Of a DNA stretch of 64,000 nt, positions 49,005-57,754 are shown one piece after another (position 1 is the first letter of the stretch; each line of letters begins with the position of its first letter). Below the pieces are notes generated by a model. The model ran no database searches. It was given only the letters and a program-made list of their open reading frames with translations, and had not been told where the DNA came from. The DNA lies in the NCBI RefSeq assembly GCF_022829585.1, contig NZ_JAKSYC010000065.1, positions 95,060 through 159,059 on the forward strand. The letters are read 5' to 3'. The translations under genes were made by a program, and so were the position numbers. Origin of the DNA: Methylobacterium sp. J-026 (lineage in GTDB: Bacteria > Pseudomonadota > Alphaproteobacteria > Rhizobiales > Beijerinckiaceae).

Positions 49005-50635
49005 GCGGCCGGCTCCCTCACCTGCGCGTCGCCGGCCGCGTCCCCGGCCGTGCCCGCCTCCCATGCCGGATCGAGCGCCGGAATGTCCAGGGTGACGCGG
49101 GCGCCGCGCCCGTCGGGACCGCCCCCCAGCCGGATCGTGCCGCCATGCTGCTCGACGATCCAGCGCGCCAGGGCGAGGCCGATGCCGAAGCCGGTCTCAT
49201 CGGGGCTCGGCCCCTTGCCGCGCCGGAAGCGCTCGAACAGCTCGGCCTCGGTGGCACCCAGGCCGGGCCCGTCATCGGTCACGGTGATCCGTCCGACCGG
49301 GCCGGGTCCCGCCGCGAGGGCGACCACGACCCGGGTCCGTCCGGTTGCGTGGCGCAGGGCATTGTCCACGAGACTCTCCACCGTCTGGCGGATCCATTCG
49401 CGGTCGGCCAGGCATTCCACGTCCCGATCCCCGGGATCGAGGGCCAGCGCCACGCGCCGCCGGGCGGCCTCGGAGGCCATGTTGTCCACCGCCTCCGACA
49501 GCACCAGGGCAAGCCCGAGCGGGCGCTTGTCGAAGGCGATCTCGCCGGTCTCCGAGCGGGCGACGCGCAGCAGGTCCTCGACGCGCAGCTTCAGGCGCTG
49601 CGCACGCTTCTTGATCGTGGCGAAGACCGGCCCGGGATCGGCACCGCGGGTGGCGCCACGCAGGGCGAGGTCGCACTCGCCCAGGATGACGGTGAGCGGC
49701 GTGCGCAATTCGTGGCTGACATCGGCGAAGAAGCGCCGCCGCGACTGGTCGACTGCCTCCAGTCGGGCATTGGCGGCGCGCAGGTCCGCGGTCCGGGCCG
49801 CCACCGTATCCTCCAAAGCCGCCCGATCGGCCACAACCCGCGATTCCCGCCGGGCGAGCCGCGCCGCCATGCGGTTGACGTTGGTCATCAGCAGGCCGAG
49901 CTCGTCCCGGGTGGCCACGGACAGGCGGGTGTCGAGGGCGCCGTGCCCGATGGCGCTCGCCGCCCGGCGGACCTCCTCGATCCGGGCCAAGGTCGGCCGG
50001 GTGACGCCGCGATAGAGGATCGCCAGCAGGACCAGGGCTGCCATCACCGCGGCCGCGGCGGCCAGGCGCAGGCGCTCGGAGAGGGCCCGGGCCTGCTCGG
50101 AGCCGAGCGCCATGCTGCGCCGCTCCGCCTCGATCAGGAACGACAGGGGCTGACCCGTCATGGCGCCGAAGCCATTGAGCGCGCCCTTGATCGAATCCTG
50201 GCGCTTCTCGGAATCGGATTGGCGGCTGATCAAGGCGACCTGACGGTCCAGGACGGCGCGGGCCGCGCGCAACTGCGCCATCGGGCGCGTCCGCGCGGCG
50301 TATTGCATCCGGTCGGCCGGATCGTCGCTCGGCGGGAAACTCGTCGCCAGGGCCTCGTCGACGGTCCTGAGGGCGCGGTCGGCGTTGTCGCGGGCGATGG
50401 CCATCGCCTCGGGCTGGCCGTCGGGATTGCCCACGGTCTCCACGGCCGCGAGGCCGAACTGCGTGAGGCGGCCGGACAATTCGGCCAGCAGTTCCAGCCG
50501 GCGTTGGGCCGCGAGGGTCCGATCGACCGTGCGCTCGGCCGCACCGATCGCCGTCAGCGCCGCGGCGGCGGCCAGCACGACCACGATGGCGGTGCCGCCC
50601 AGCAGCAGCGCGAAGCGGACCTTCAGCGAGCGCAT
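49001..50635 (-). CDS. mxbD: Sensor histidine kinase, probable MxbD
   Basis: A 544-residue membrane kinase: transmembrane helix 1 (about 9-32), a periplasmic sensor region of about 155 residues that is mainly helical, helix 2 (about 190-210), a HAMP linker, a coiled coil, the phospho-accepting His308 in 'FFADVSHELRTPLTVILGE', and an ATPase domain with 'VDNALRHATG', 'DDGPGLG' and 'FGIGLALARW'. It is coupled to the response regulator gene (ATGA). The signal is unknown; methanol or a lanthanide-related signal would fit the context. Confidence 0.87.
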   Translation of the reverse strand: MRSLKVRFALLLGGTAIVVVLAAAAALTAIGAAERTVDRTLAAQRRLELLAELSGRLTQFGLAAVETVGNPDGQPEAMAIARDNADRALRTVDEALATSFPPSDDPADRMQYAARTRPMAQLRAARAVLDRQVALISRQSDSEKRQDSIKGALNGFGAMTGQPLSFLIEAERRSMALGSEQARALSERLRLAAAAAVMAALVLLAILYRGVTRPTLARIEEVRRAASAIGHGALDTRLSVATRDELGLLMTNVNRMAARLARRESRVVADRAALEDTVAARTADLRAANARLEAVDQSRRRFFADVSHELRTPLTVILGECDLALRGATRGADPGPVFATIKKRAQRLKLRVEDLLRVARSETGEIAFDKRPLGLALVLSEAVDNMASEAARRRVALALDPGDRDVECLADREWIRQTVESLVDNALRHATGRTRVVVALAAGPGPVGRITVTDDGPGLGATEAELFERFRRGKGPSPDETGFGIGLALARWIVEQHGGTIRLGGGPDGRGARVTLDIPALDPAWEAGTAGDAAGDAQVREPAA

Positions 50636-50701
50636 GGTTCCGGTCCCGCTCTCATGGCGCGGGCGAGCATGTCACCCCCCGGCCAGGGAACCAAGGCGCC
50701 G

Positions 50702-50908
50702 TCACAGGTCCTTCGGCACGCTGCCCTTGGCGACGCAGCGCCAGCGCTCGACGTGCCATTCGGGATGCGACGCCTGCCACGTCGCCAGGGCGCTCTGCGA
50801 GTTGCGCAGGCATACGAAGGGGCTCGAAGCCTCGAAGGACATCTCGATCCGGTCCTCGCGGCAGGTCGAGGGCTGGGCGACGAGGCAGACCGACAGCAGC
50901 AGCAGCAT
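50702..50908 (-). CDS. Small exported cysteine-containing protein
   Basis: A 68-residue reading frame starting 'MLLLLSVCLVAQPSTCREDR', with a short hydrophobic signal-like segment, then 'RIEMSFEASSPFVCLRNSQS' and a C-terminal 'WHVERWRCVAKGS'. It lies between fhcC and the kinase gene on their strand. No family is recognised. The start is tentative; the frame is open 17 codons further upstream. Confidence 0.55.
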   Translation of the reverse strand: MLLLLSVCLVAQPSTCREDRIEMSFEASSPFVCLRNSQSALATWQASHPEWHVERWRCVAKGSVPKDL

Positions 50909-50991
50909 GGGCGTGTCCCGCAATGCCGGCCTCGTACGGGCCGGCTTGCGGGGGAGCATAAAGCGCGTTCACGCCCCTTGCCCAGGCGGCG

Positions 50992-51786
50992 TCAGGCCGC
51001 GACCCAGATCTCACCCTTGGCGATCGTGGCGAGGTCGCCCGAGTAGCGCCGCAGGGGCCGGCCGAGGAGCGCAGCGTGTTCCGGGCTGAGACCGCGCAGG
51101 GCTGTCGCCAACAGGCGCAGGAACACGAGATCGTGCGCGCCGGTCTCCACGAAGGTCTGCGCCATCCGCCCATGCGCGCCGATCACCAGCGTGCCGCGGC
51201 GCATGCCGAGACCCGGGTGATCGCCGACGGCGAGCGCCGCCAGGGTGCCGGCGATCATGCGCGAGCCCGCGAAGGCGCCGGCGCGGCCGGCCACGATCGT
51301 CCCGCGCCGCATCCGGTCGCCGAGATGCGCCCCCGCAGTGCCGCGGATGATCAACGTCGCCCCGTCGAGTCCCGCCTTGGCCGCGTAGACCGCGCCGCCC
51401 GCATAGTCGCCGGCATCGCCCTCCACGGTGATCGTGCCGCCGGTGGCGCCGGAGGCCGCGTAGGGGCCGGCATGGCCGGTGACCGTCAGGCTGCCGCCGG
51501 CCATGCCCGCGCCCAGGCGCTGGCCGACATCGCCGGTCACCCGGATCGTACCCGCGGACAGGGATGCGCCGACCCGGTCCAGTCGCTCGTGACCGCCCTC
51601 GATGGTCAGGCTGTCGGACCCGTCGAGGGCGACCGCGAAGCAGTCGCCGAGGCGCACGCCGGTCCGGGTGGTCCCGACCTCCAGCCGCTCGGCCTCGCCC
51701 TGAGAGAGGCCCCGCAGAGCCAGGGGATTGATGTTGAGAAAGTCGATCCGCTCGGGCGGCGCCGCGCGCAGGGTGAGAGTGCTCAC
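50992..51786 (-). CDS. fhcC: Formyltransferase/hydrolase complex subunit C
   Basis: A 264-residue subunit related to the C-terminal GXGXG part of archaeal formylmethanofuran dehydrogenase subunit C. It consists largely of a right-handed beta-helix with repeated Gly pairs ('GASLSAGTIRVTGDVGQRLG', 'GMAGGSLTVTGHAGPYA', 'GATGGTITVEGDAGDYAGG'). It is the last gene of fhcBADC, starting 3 bp after fhcD. The complex converts formyl-tetrahydromethanopterin to formate in the cytoplasm. Confidence 0.95.
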   Translation of the reverse strand: MSTLTLRAAPPERIDFLNINPLALRGLSQGEAERLEVGTTRTGVRLGDCFAVALDGSDSLTIEGGHERLDRVGASLSAGTIRVTGDVGQRLGAGMAGGSLTVTGHAGPYAASGATGGTITVEGDAGDYAGGAVYAAKAGLDGATLIIRGTAGAHLGDRMRRGTIVAGRAGAFAGSRMIAGTLAALAVGDHPGLGMRRGTLVIGAHGRMAQTFVETGAHDLVFLRLLATALRGLSPEHAALLGRPLRRYSGDLATIAKGEIWVAA

Positions 51787-51789
51787 GGC

Positions 51790-52737
51790 TCAGCCCTCCG
51801 GCTTGGAATCGTCGCGCGCGATCAGGTCGCGCAGGTGATAGTGGTGGCGGCCGAGATTGCCGCCGTAATTACCGGCCGTCACGGCGACCAGCCCGTGCCG
51901 GCCGCCGATCTCGGTCGCCGCGTGCAGGCCGGCCCGCATCGAATCGGACACGCCCTGCGAGGTCAGGGCGTCGATCACGATCTCCAGCACCACGCCGCAT
52001 TCCGCGGGGAGCGCCGAGCCCGCACGGCCCTTCAGGGTCGGGCAATAGGCGTCGTTGGTCGAGGCCATCATGCCCTTGGTCCGCCCACCGACCTTCGAAC
52101 CCGAGCGCACGATGCCACCGGGGAAGGGCAGGATCGCCCCGGGCACCGCCTTGGCGGCCTCCACGGCGATCTCGGCCACCTTGAGCGTCTCGGCGTGGGT
52201 CCGGCCGAGGAACAGCAGGTTGCCGCCGCCGACCGCACCGTCCACGGCGCGGACGGAATCCTCGCACAGGAACTCGCCGTCCATCACCGGGATGCGCCAG
52301 TAGCGCCGCGCCTTGCCGGAGGCGTCCGGCAGGCGCTTGGCCACCGCGAACCCGTCGCCGAAATAGCGGATCGCGCCGCCGAGCTTGATCTTGGTCGGAC
52401 CCTCGACGCCCGCGTAGCAGGCCGTGCCGGGACAGGTCAGGATGCACTGGCCGACCCGCTTGATCAGTTGCTCCTTCAGGCCGTTCGGCTCGAAGCCGAA
52501 CAGCAGGATGCGCACGCCCGGACGGCCGTCCGGAGTCTCCTCGGGGGTCAGCTCGGCGTCGATCCCCGCCTCGGCGCCGCAGCCGATCACCGACGTGGCG
52601 AAGCCGGTCATCGTGGTCGCGGCGATCATCGCCCACTTCGCGGTGTCGTTGGTGACGACGATGGCGGTGCCGGCCACGTCGAACGCCTCCGCGAAGGTAT
52701 CGACGACCGGAATGCCGTTGAGGGAGAGGTCAGACAT
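51790..52737 (-). CDS. fhcD: Formylmethanofuran-tetrahydromethanopterin formyltransferase subunit
   Basis: A 315-residue Ftr homologue that moves the formyl group between tetrahydromethanopterin and the furan cofactor. Family segments: 'LNGIPVVDTFAEAFDVAGTA', 'TSVIGCGAEAGID', 'RPGVRILLFGF', 'ILTCPGTACYAGVEG' and 'VGGRTKGMMASTNDAYCPTL'. It lies 27 bp after fhcA in fhcBADC and forms a complex with FhcABC. Confidence 0.96.
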   Translation of the reverse strand: MSDLSLNGIPVVDTFAEAFDVAGTAIVVTNDTAKWAMIAATTMTGFATSVIGCGAEAGIDAELTPEETPDGRPGVRILLFGFEPNGLKEQLIKRVGQCILTCPGTACYAGVEGPTKIKLGGAIRYFGDGFAVAKRLPDASGKARRYWRIPVMDGEFLCEDSVRAVDGAVGGGNLLFLGRTHAETLKVAEIAVEAAKAVPGAILPFPGGIVRSGSKVGGRTKGMMASTNDAYCPTLKGRAGSALPAECGVVLEIVIDALTSQGVSDSMRAGLHAATEIGGRHGLVAVTAGNYGGNLGRHHYHLRDLIARDDSKPEG

Positions 52738-52764
52738 CGTTCATCCCGCGGCTCGCCCCGCTGA

Positions 52765-54411
52765 TCAAACCCGGCATGGCACCGCCTCGAAGGTCTCCGT
52801 GCCCTCGCCGAACGCCGCGTCCGGCACGGCGAAGCTGTCGAGACCCGCGCCGAACCGCTCCGTCAGATAGGCATCGGCGCGCGTCGCCATGGCCCGGTCC
52901 GACTCGACGGCCAGCGACAGGGTGCGGCCCGCACGCCACTCCACCACCTCGCCGTCCTCGACGATCGGCACGCCATCCTTGAGGACGAGCTTCGCGGCCG
53001 TGAACATGGCGGTGCGGTCGGTGTCGTCCCGGTAGACCGCGACGTCCGCCCGGGCGCCGGCCCGCAGGTGCCCGCGGTCGGCGAGCCCCAGAAGCTTGGC
53101 CGGTCCGGACCGGGTCAGCTGCGCGATCTCCGAGAGCGTGTACTCGCGCTCGAGGCCGGGCAGGCTCGAGCGCTCACCCACGACACCGGGCAGGGTCGCG
53201 ATCTCGCGGTCACGCTCCGACTTGTCCATCAGCAGGTGAATGATCCGCGGGTACTGGGTGAACGGCCCGCCGTTCGGGTGGTCCGTGGTCAGGATCGTCC
53301 GCTCTGGGTCCGTGGAGAGCAACATGATTTCCAGGCCGATCGCCCATTGCAGCGAGCTTGTCGGACCCCGGGGTCTGTAGAGGAACGGCACCACGCCGCC
53401 GCCCTCCGCATCGCCGGCGTTCAGCACCCACTTCTTCGGCTTCGCACCCTTCCGCCCGGCGAACTGCCGCAGGATGTCGAGGGACACGGTCACGGTCTGG
53501 CCGAACACGACCTGCCCGATATCGAGGGTGGCGTTCGGATTGTCGGTGATCGCCTGCGCGATCCGCTCGGCGGCCGACCGGAACCCGCCGGTCCCCGGAT
53601 TGGCCGGATCGACGGCGCCGTAGGCGTAGAACTGGGCGTGGGCGAAGTGGATGCGCCGGCCTTCCGCCGCATCGAGGGTCGCCATGAAGCTGTCGTCCGC
53701 CCCGGGCAGGCCCAGGTTGTTGCAGTGGACGTGAAGCGGGTGCGGGACGCCGATCTCCTCGACCGCGTCGAGGAGCGAGCCCATGATCTGCCGCGTCGAG
53801 AGGCCGTAGCAAGGGATCTCGTCGTCCAGCGACAGGCGCAGCGCCCCGTCCTTGAAGGCCGACGCCCCGCCCGCGTTGATGCACTTCACCCCGAGGCCGC
53901 GCGACTGCGCGACCGAGAGCGCCACGAGGTCGCGCACGGCATTCCCACCCTGGCGCTCGCGGAGCAACTGGAGGAGCTGATCGTCGTTGCCCATCACCGT
54001 GAGGGCGCCGCGGTCGAGCAGCGGGATGTCAGCGAGCTCGAGCTGGGTCCCGAGCGCATGAGTCGGCGGCATCGCCGGCTCGACGGCCGTCGTGTAGCCC
54101 ATCCGCGCGTAGGTGGAGCCGATCCAGGCCGCCGCCCCGCCCGCATGGGCGAAGGGATGTCCCTCGGGCGCCGCCTCGCTCACGTAGAGGTCCGGCAACA
54201 GCAGCCGCGAGGTGATCACGTTGCCGCCGGCGATATGCGAATGCACCTCGACGCCACCGGCCATCACCACGCAGCCGGCCGCGTCGATCACCGCGTCGGG
54301 CGCGCGGCTCTGCGGGTCGACGACGTGTCCGTCCTCGATCCAGACGTCACCGACGGAATTGCGGGACGCGGTCGGATCGACGACGCGCCCGCCCCGGATC
54401 ACGCTCAGCAT
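52765..54411 (-). CDS. fhcA: Formyltransferase/hydrolase complex subunit A
   Basis: A 548-residue amidohydrolase-fold subunit like archaeal FwdA/FmdA, hydrolysing the formyl-furan intermediate to formate. 'VMAGGVEVHSHIAGGNVI' holds the paired metal-binding histidines; 'HPLHVHCNNLGLPG' and 'RIHFAHAQFYAYG' carry further ones; 'ILTTDHPNGGPFTQYPRI' carries the catalytic Asp. Its start overlaps the fhcB 3' end by 7 bp. Confidence 0.96.
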   Translation of the reverse strand: MLSVIRGGRVVDPTASRNSVGDVWIEDGHVVDPQSRAPDAVIDAAGCVVMAGGVEVHSHIAGGNVITSRLLLPDLYVSEAAPEGHPFAHAGGAAAWIGSTYARMGYTTAVEPAMPPTHALGTQLELADIPLLDRGALTVMGNDDQLLQLLRERQGGNAVRDLVALSVAQSRGLGVKCINAGGASAFKDGALRLSLDDEIPCYGLSTRQIMGSLLDAVEEIGVPHPLHVHCNNLGLPGADDSFMATLDAAEGRRIHFAHAQFYAYGAVDPANPGTGGFRSAAERIAQAITDNPNATLDIGQVVFGQTVTVSLDILRQFAGRKGAKPKKWVLNAGDAEGGGVVPFLYRPRGPTSSLQWAIGLEIMLLSTDPERTILTTDHPNGGPFTQYPRIIHLLMDKSERDREIATLPGVVGERSSLPGLEREYTLSEIAQLTRSGPAKLLGLADRGHLRAGARADVAVYRDDTDRTAMFTAAKLVLKDGVPIVEDGEVVEWRAGRTLSLAVESDRAMATRADAYLTERFGAGLDSFAVPDAAFGEGTETFEAVPCRV

Positions 54412-55475
54412 GCGGGTTCACTCCTCGATGCCGCTTGACCCGCGGCGAGACGCTCCGTGAGGGCGCCCAGCACCGTCGCGGCCGACGGCATATTCGACGG
54501 CGCCGAGGCCGGCCAGAAGGTCAGCGCGGCGCGCTGCTCGTTCCACAGGACGCCGCCATGGTCGCGGCCGGGTTGGCCGACCGAAATCACCACCTCGGCG
54601 GCCTGCGCCTCTGCCTCCGCCACCAGGGCCACGGATGGGACCGCCGACAGCCAATCCGGCCGCGCCACCGGCACGGCGGCGAGCCAGAGGACGGCATCGG
54701 CCTCACCGGCGGCGACCTGCCGTGCGGCGTCGAACCGCCAGGGATCGTGCTCGGGCACGCGGCGTCCGAAACCGCTGCGCGGCGCCTGGCCGGTCAGCCA
54801 TGCCGAGACCGGCACCACGGCCCGGTCCTGCCCGACGCCGCCGACGGCGAGGGTGAAGCAGCGCGTGGTCTCGCTCAACGCCATGGCGAGGCCCTGGAGC
54901 ATCTCGATACCGGCCTCGCCGAGTTCGGCGGGGTCGTAGAGCAGGACGCCGTACTGGGCGGCGGCGAGCCGGGCGGCGATCTGGCCCGGCAGCGCGTCGC
55001 CGGCGAGATGGTCGCGGGCATAGGCGCGCAGTACGCCGACGGCCTCAGGCAGGCCACCCTCGGCCGGCCAGGCCAGCGACGCGGTGGCGTTCGCGCCGAG
55101 CGCGAGGAACGCGCGCTCCGATCCGGCGGCGCGGCCACGCGTCGGCTTGGCGTCGATCAGACGCTCGAGAAGCGACGCCTGCCAGGGCGCGGCGCCGACC
55201 ACCAGCACCACGTCGGCGCGTCCGACGGCCTCGGCGGGGGTCGTGGTCAGCGCGCCGACCCGGCTCAGGGCGCCGAGTTCGGCGTAGGTCCCGAACGATC
55301 CGGCGGTGTCGACGGAGGCGCCGATGCGCCCCGCGAGATCGTAAGCCGCACGGATCGCAGCAACATCGGCGCTGAGGCCGGCGATCACCGGCGCGCGCGC
55401 TTTTGCGAGCAGGGCTGCGGCCGCCTCGATGGCGGTGTCCGCGCCCGTCGCGCCACCCTTCACCCAGGCTGCCAT
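54405..55475 (-). CDS. fhcB: Formyltransferase/hydrolase complex subunit B
   Basis: A 356-residue protein related to the molybdopterin-type subunit B of formylmethanofuran dehydrogenase, but degenerate: it lacks the cysteine-rich iron-sulfur N-terminus and active-site Cys/Sec of the archaeal enzymes, as expected for a complex that is a hydrolase rather than a dehydrogenase. Segments 'APVIAGLSADVAAIRAAYDL' and 'ADVVLVVGAAPWQASLLERL' are recognisable. The ATG before 'AAWVKGGATGADTA' is selected; the frame upstream is open but has no homology. It is the first gene of fhcBADC, divergent from the mptG-like gene. Confidence 0.93.
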   Translation of the reverse strand: MAAWVKGGATGADTAIEAAAALLAKARAPVIAGLSADVAAIRAAYDLAGRIGASVDTAGSFGTYAELGALSRVGALTTTPAEAVGRADVVLVVGAAPWQASLLERLIDAKPTRGRAAGSERAFLALGANATASLAWPAEGGLPEAVGVLRAYARDHLAGDALPGQIAARLAAAQYGVLLYDPAELGEAGIEMLQGLAMALSETTRCFTLAVGGVGQDRAVVPVSAWLTGQAPRSGFGRRVPEHDPWRFDAARQVAAGEADAVLWLAAVPVARPDWLSAVPSVALVAEAEAQAAEVVISVGQPGRDHGGVLWNEQRAALTFWPASAPSNMPSAATVLGALTERLAAGQAASRSEPAC

Positions 55476-55739
55476 GCTCCCTCTCGCAACGTTCTTGCTT
55501 GGTTTCGGAGCGGGCGACGGCCGTAAGACCGGACGAAGCGGGTCCACCTCAGGACGAGGGTTACCCACCGAATCGGAATGGCGCGTCCGCCCGGCAGGTC
55601 CGGGCAGGCGGCAAGCTCGGCGCGCCGTCGCGGGCCTAGGTTTGCATTCATCCGCGCACCGCGGCAAGGGGGTCGAGTCATTCGACCTCGCCGTTCCCGT
55701 TGCCCCGGCGCCGCGCCGCATGTGAAAAGCGCGCCGATC

Positions 55740-56765
55740 ATGCGGCCTGCCGGCGGGATTCGAGGGCCGGGATTCGAGGGTATTGTGTTGGGCGGGGTCC
55801 CCGAACGGAACAGGCTGGCGGCGGACGGAGCCGTGCGGGTCGAGGCACCGGCCCGCCTGCATTTCGGCTTCCTGGACCTGCACGGAGGCCTGGGCCGCCG
55901 CTTCGGCAGTATCGGGCTTGCCATCGACGCGCCCGCCCTCGCGTTGACTGCCCGCAGGTCCGCGCATCTCGCGGTGGAGGGTCCCGAGGCCGAGCGTGTG
56001 CGCGGCTACGCCCGGGCCGCCGCCGCCCATCTCGGGCGCGGCGCGGATGTGGCGATCACGGTCGAGCGGGTCATCCCGGCCCATGCCGGTTTCGGCTCCG
56101 GCACGCAGCTCGCCTTGTCGGTCGCGGCCGCCATGGCGCGCCTGACCGGCGAGCCCTTCGCGCCGGAGACCTTCGCGGCGACCCTGGACCGGGGCAACCG
56201 GTCCGGCGTCGGGCTCTGCGCCTTCACGGAAGGCGGGCTGGTCGTCGACGGCGGTCGCGGGGCGGACGGGGGCCCGCCTCCGGTGATCGCGCGGCTCCCC
56301 TACCCGGACGCCTGGCGGATCGTCCTCATCCTCGATCCGAGCATGTCCGGCGTGCACGGCACCCGCGAGGTCGAGGCGTTCCGTGACCTGCCGCGATTCC
56401 CCGAAGCCCAGGCGGCGGAGATCTGCCGGATCGCGCTGATGCAGATCCTGCCCGCCTTGGCTCTGGCCGAGCCGCAGGGCTTCGGCGCGGGGATCACCCG
56501 GATCCAGGACCTGATCGGCGATCACTTCGCCCCCCACCAGGGCGGCCGCTATGCCAGCGCCGCGGTGGCGCAGGCCCTGTCCAGCGTCGCCGCGCAGGGT
56601 GTCCCGGGCTACGGCCAGTCCTCCTGGGGGCCCACGGGCTTCGCGCTGGTTCCGTCCGAGGCCGAGGCCCGCGCCCTCGTGGCGAGCCTCGACCGGGGCG
56701 GTCCGTTGCGATTCATCATCGCGCGGGGCCGCAACAGCGGCGCTTCGGTGACCGGACCGCGCTGA
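55740..56765 (+). CDS. mptG: Beta-ribofuranosylaminobenzene 5'-phosphate synthase-like
   Basis: A GHMP-fold protein of about 341 residues, matching the enzyme that joins p-aminobenzoate to PRPP with loss of CO2, the first committed step of tetrahydromethanopterin synthesis. Motifs: 'VEAPARLHFGFLDLHGGLGR', 'HAGFGSGTQLALSVAAAMAR', 'GNRSGVGLCAFTEGGLVVDG' and a C-terminal 'GQSSWGPTGFALVPSEAEA'. The start is uncertain, since the fold begins about 30 residues after this ATG. It shares a 264-bp divergent upstream region with fhcB and is followed by mtdB. Confidence 0.87.
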   Translation: MRPAGGIRGPGFEGIVLGGVPERNRLAADGAVRVEAPARLHFGFLDLHGGLGRRFGSIGLAIDAPALALTARRSAHLAVEGPEAERVRGYARAAAAHLGRGADVAITVERVIPAHAGFGSGTQLALSVAAAMARLTGEPFAPETFAATLDRGNRSGVGLCAFTEGGLVVDGGRGADGGPPPVIARLPYPDAWRIVLILDPSMSGVHGTREVEAFRDLPRFPEAQAAEICRIALMQILPALALAEPQGFGAGITRIQDLIGDHFAPHQGGRYASAAVAQALSSVAAQGVPGYGQSSWGPTGFALVPSEAEARALVASLDRGGPLRFIIARGRNSGASVTGPR

Positions 56766-56850
56766 GCCCGCAGCCCGGACTTGACCCGGGGGGCCGCTCC
56801 GGGTTTGGACGGTGCGCAGGCACATCCGTCGCAAGCCGAACGAGGATTCC

Positions 56851-57744
56851 ATGGCCCGCTCGATCCTCCACATGCTGACGCCGCTCCGGCACATGAGCCC
56901 GTTCGACGTGAACATGGCCGTGGATGCCGGCTTCGAGACGGTGGTGACCTACACGGAGGTCAGCCTCGCCGACGTGGTCTCGCTCACGCAGGATTCGATC
57001 TTCTCGCGCGCTCCGGCCGACGGCACCCGCACGGGCATCTTCATCGGCGGCAAGAACGCCGAGGACGCCCTCGACATGGTCGACCGCGCCAAGAAGGCCT
57101 TCGTGCCGCCCTTCGTCAACCACGTCTTTGCCGACCCGGCGGGCTCGTTCACCACCGGCGCCGCCATGGTGGCCCAGGTTTCCCGCGCCCTGCGGCAGCG
57201 ATACAACACGGATCTCACCGGCAAGCGCATCGTGATCTTCGGCGGGGCCGGCGTCGTCGCCTATGTCGCCGCGGTGATCGGCGCCCTGCAGGGGGCCACG
57301 ACCGTCCTCGTCGGCCACGACGGCGAGGAGCGCGTCTCGAAGATCGCCTTCACCATGAAGTGGCGATTCGGCATCGAGGTCGGTGCCGTCGACGGCACGA
57401 CCCCGGACGATCGCCGCGCCGCGATCCGCGACGCCGACGTGATCCTGTCGGCCGGCCCGGCGGGCATCCCGATCCTTACGGCGGAGGATCTCGAGTCGGC
57501 GCCGAAGCTCCTCGTCGCGTCGGACGTGAACGCCGTGCCCCCCGCGGGGATCGCGGGGATCGACGTCAACGCCGTGGACGTACCGCTGCCCACCGGCAAG
57601 GGCGTGGGCATCGGGGCGCTCGCGGTGGGCAACGTCAAGTACCAGACGCAGCGGCGCCTGTTCGACCGGATGCTCGCCGCCGACACGCCGCTCTGCCTCG
57701 ACTTCCGCGACGCCTACAGCCTCGCCGTCGAGATCGCCGGCTAG
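56851..57744 (+). CDS. mtdB: NAD(P)-dependent methylene-tetrahydromethanopterin dehydrogenase
   Basis: A 297-residue MtdB, oxidising methylene-H4MPT to methenyl-H4MPT with NAD+ or NADP+. The N-terminal 'SILHMLTPLRHMSPFDVNMA' and 'VNHVFADPAGSFTTGAAMVA' with the Rossmann loop 'VIFGGAGVVAYVAAVIGAL' are typical. The ATG has GAGG 8 bases upstream; a longer in-frame start 39 bp upstream is less likely. It lies 10 bp before the ATP-grasp gene and just upstream of mch. Confidence 0.96.
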   Translation: MARSILHMLTPLRHMSPFDVNMAVDAGFETVVTYTEVSLADVVSLTQDSIFSRAPADGTRTGIFIGGKNAEDALDMVDRAKKAFVPPFVNHVFADPAGSFTTGAAMVAQVSRALRQRYNTDLTGKRIVIFGGAGVVAYVAAVIGALQGATTVLVGHDGEERVSKIAFTMKWRFGIEVGAVDGTTPDDRRAAIRDADVILSAGPAGIPILTAEDLESAPKLLVASDVNAVPPAGIAGIDVNAVDVPLPTGKGVGIGALAVGNVKYQTQRRLFDRMLAADTPLCLDFRDAYSLAVEIAG

Positions 57745-57754
57745 CCCGACCCGG

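Noticed and set aside
55680..55739. Longer N-terminus for the mptG-like gene reaching back to 55578
   Set aside because: The extra residues are Arg/Pro-rich and overlap the expected divergent promoter region with fhcB.
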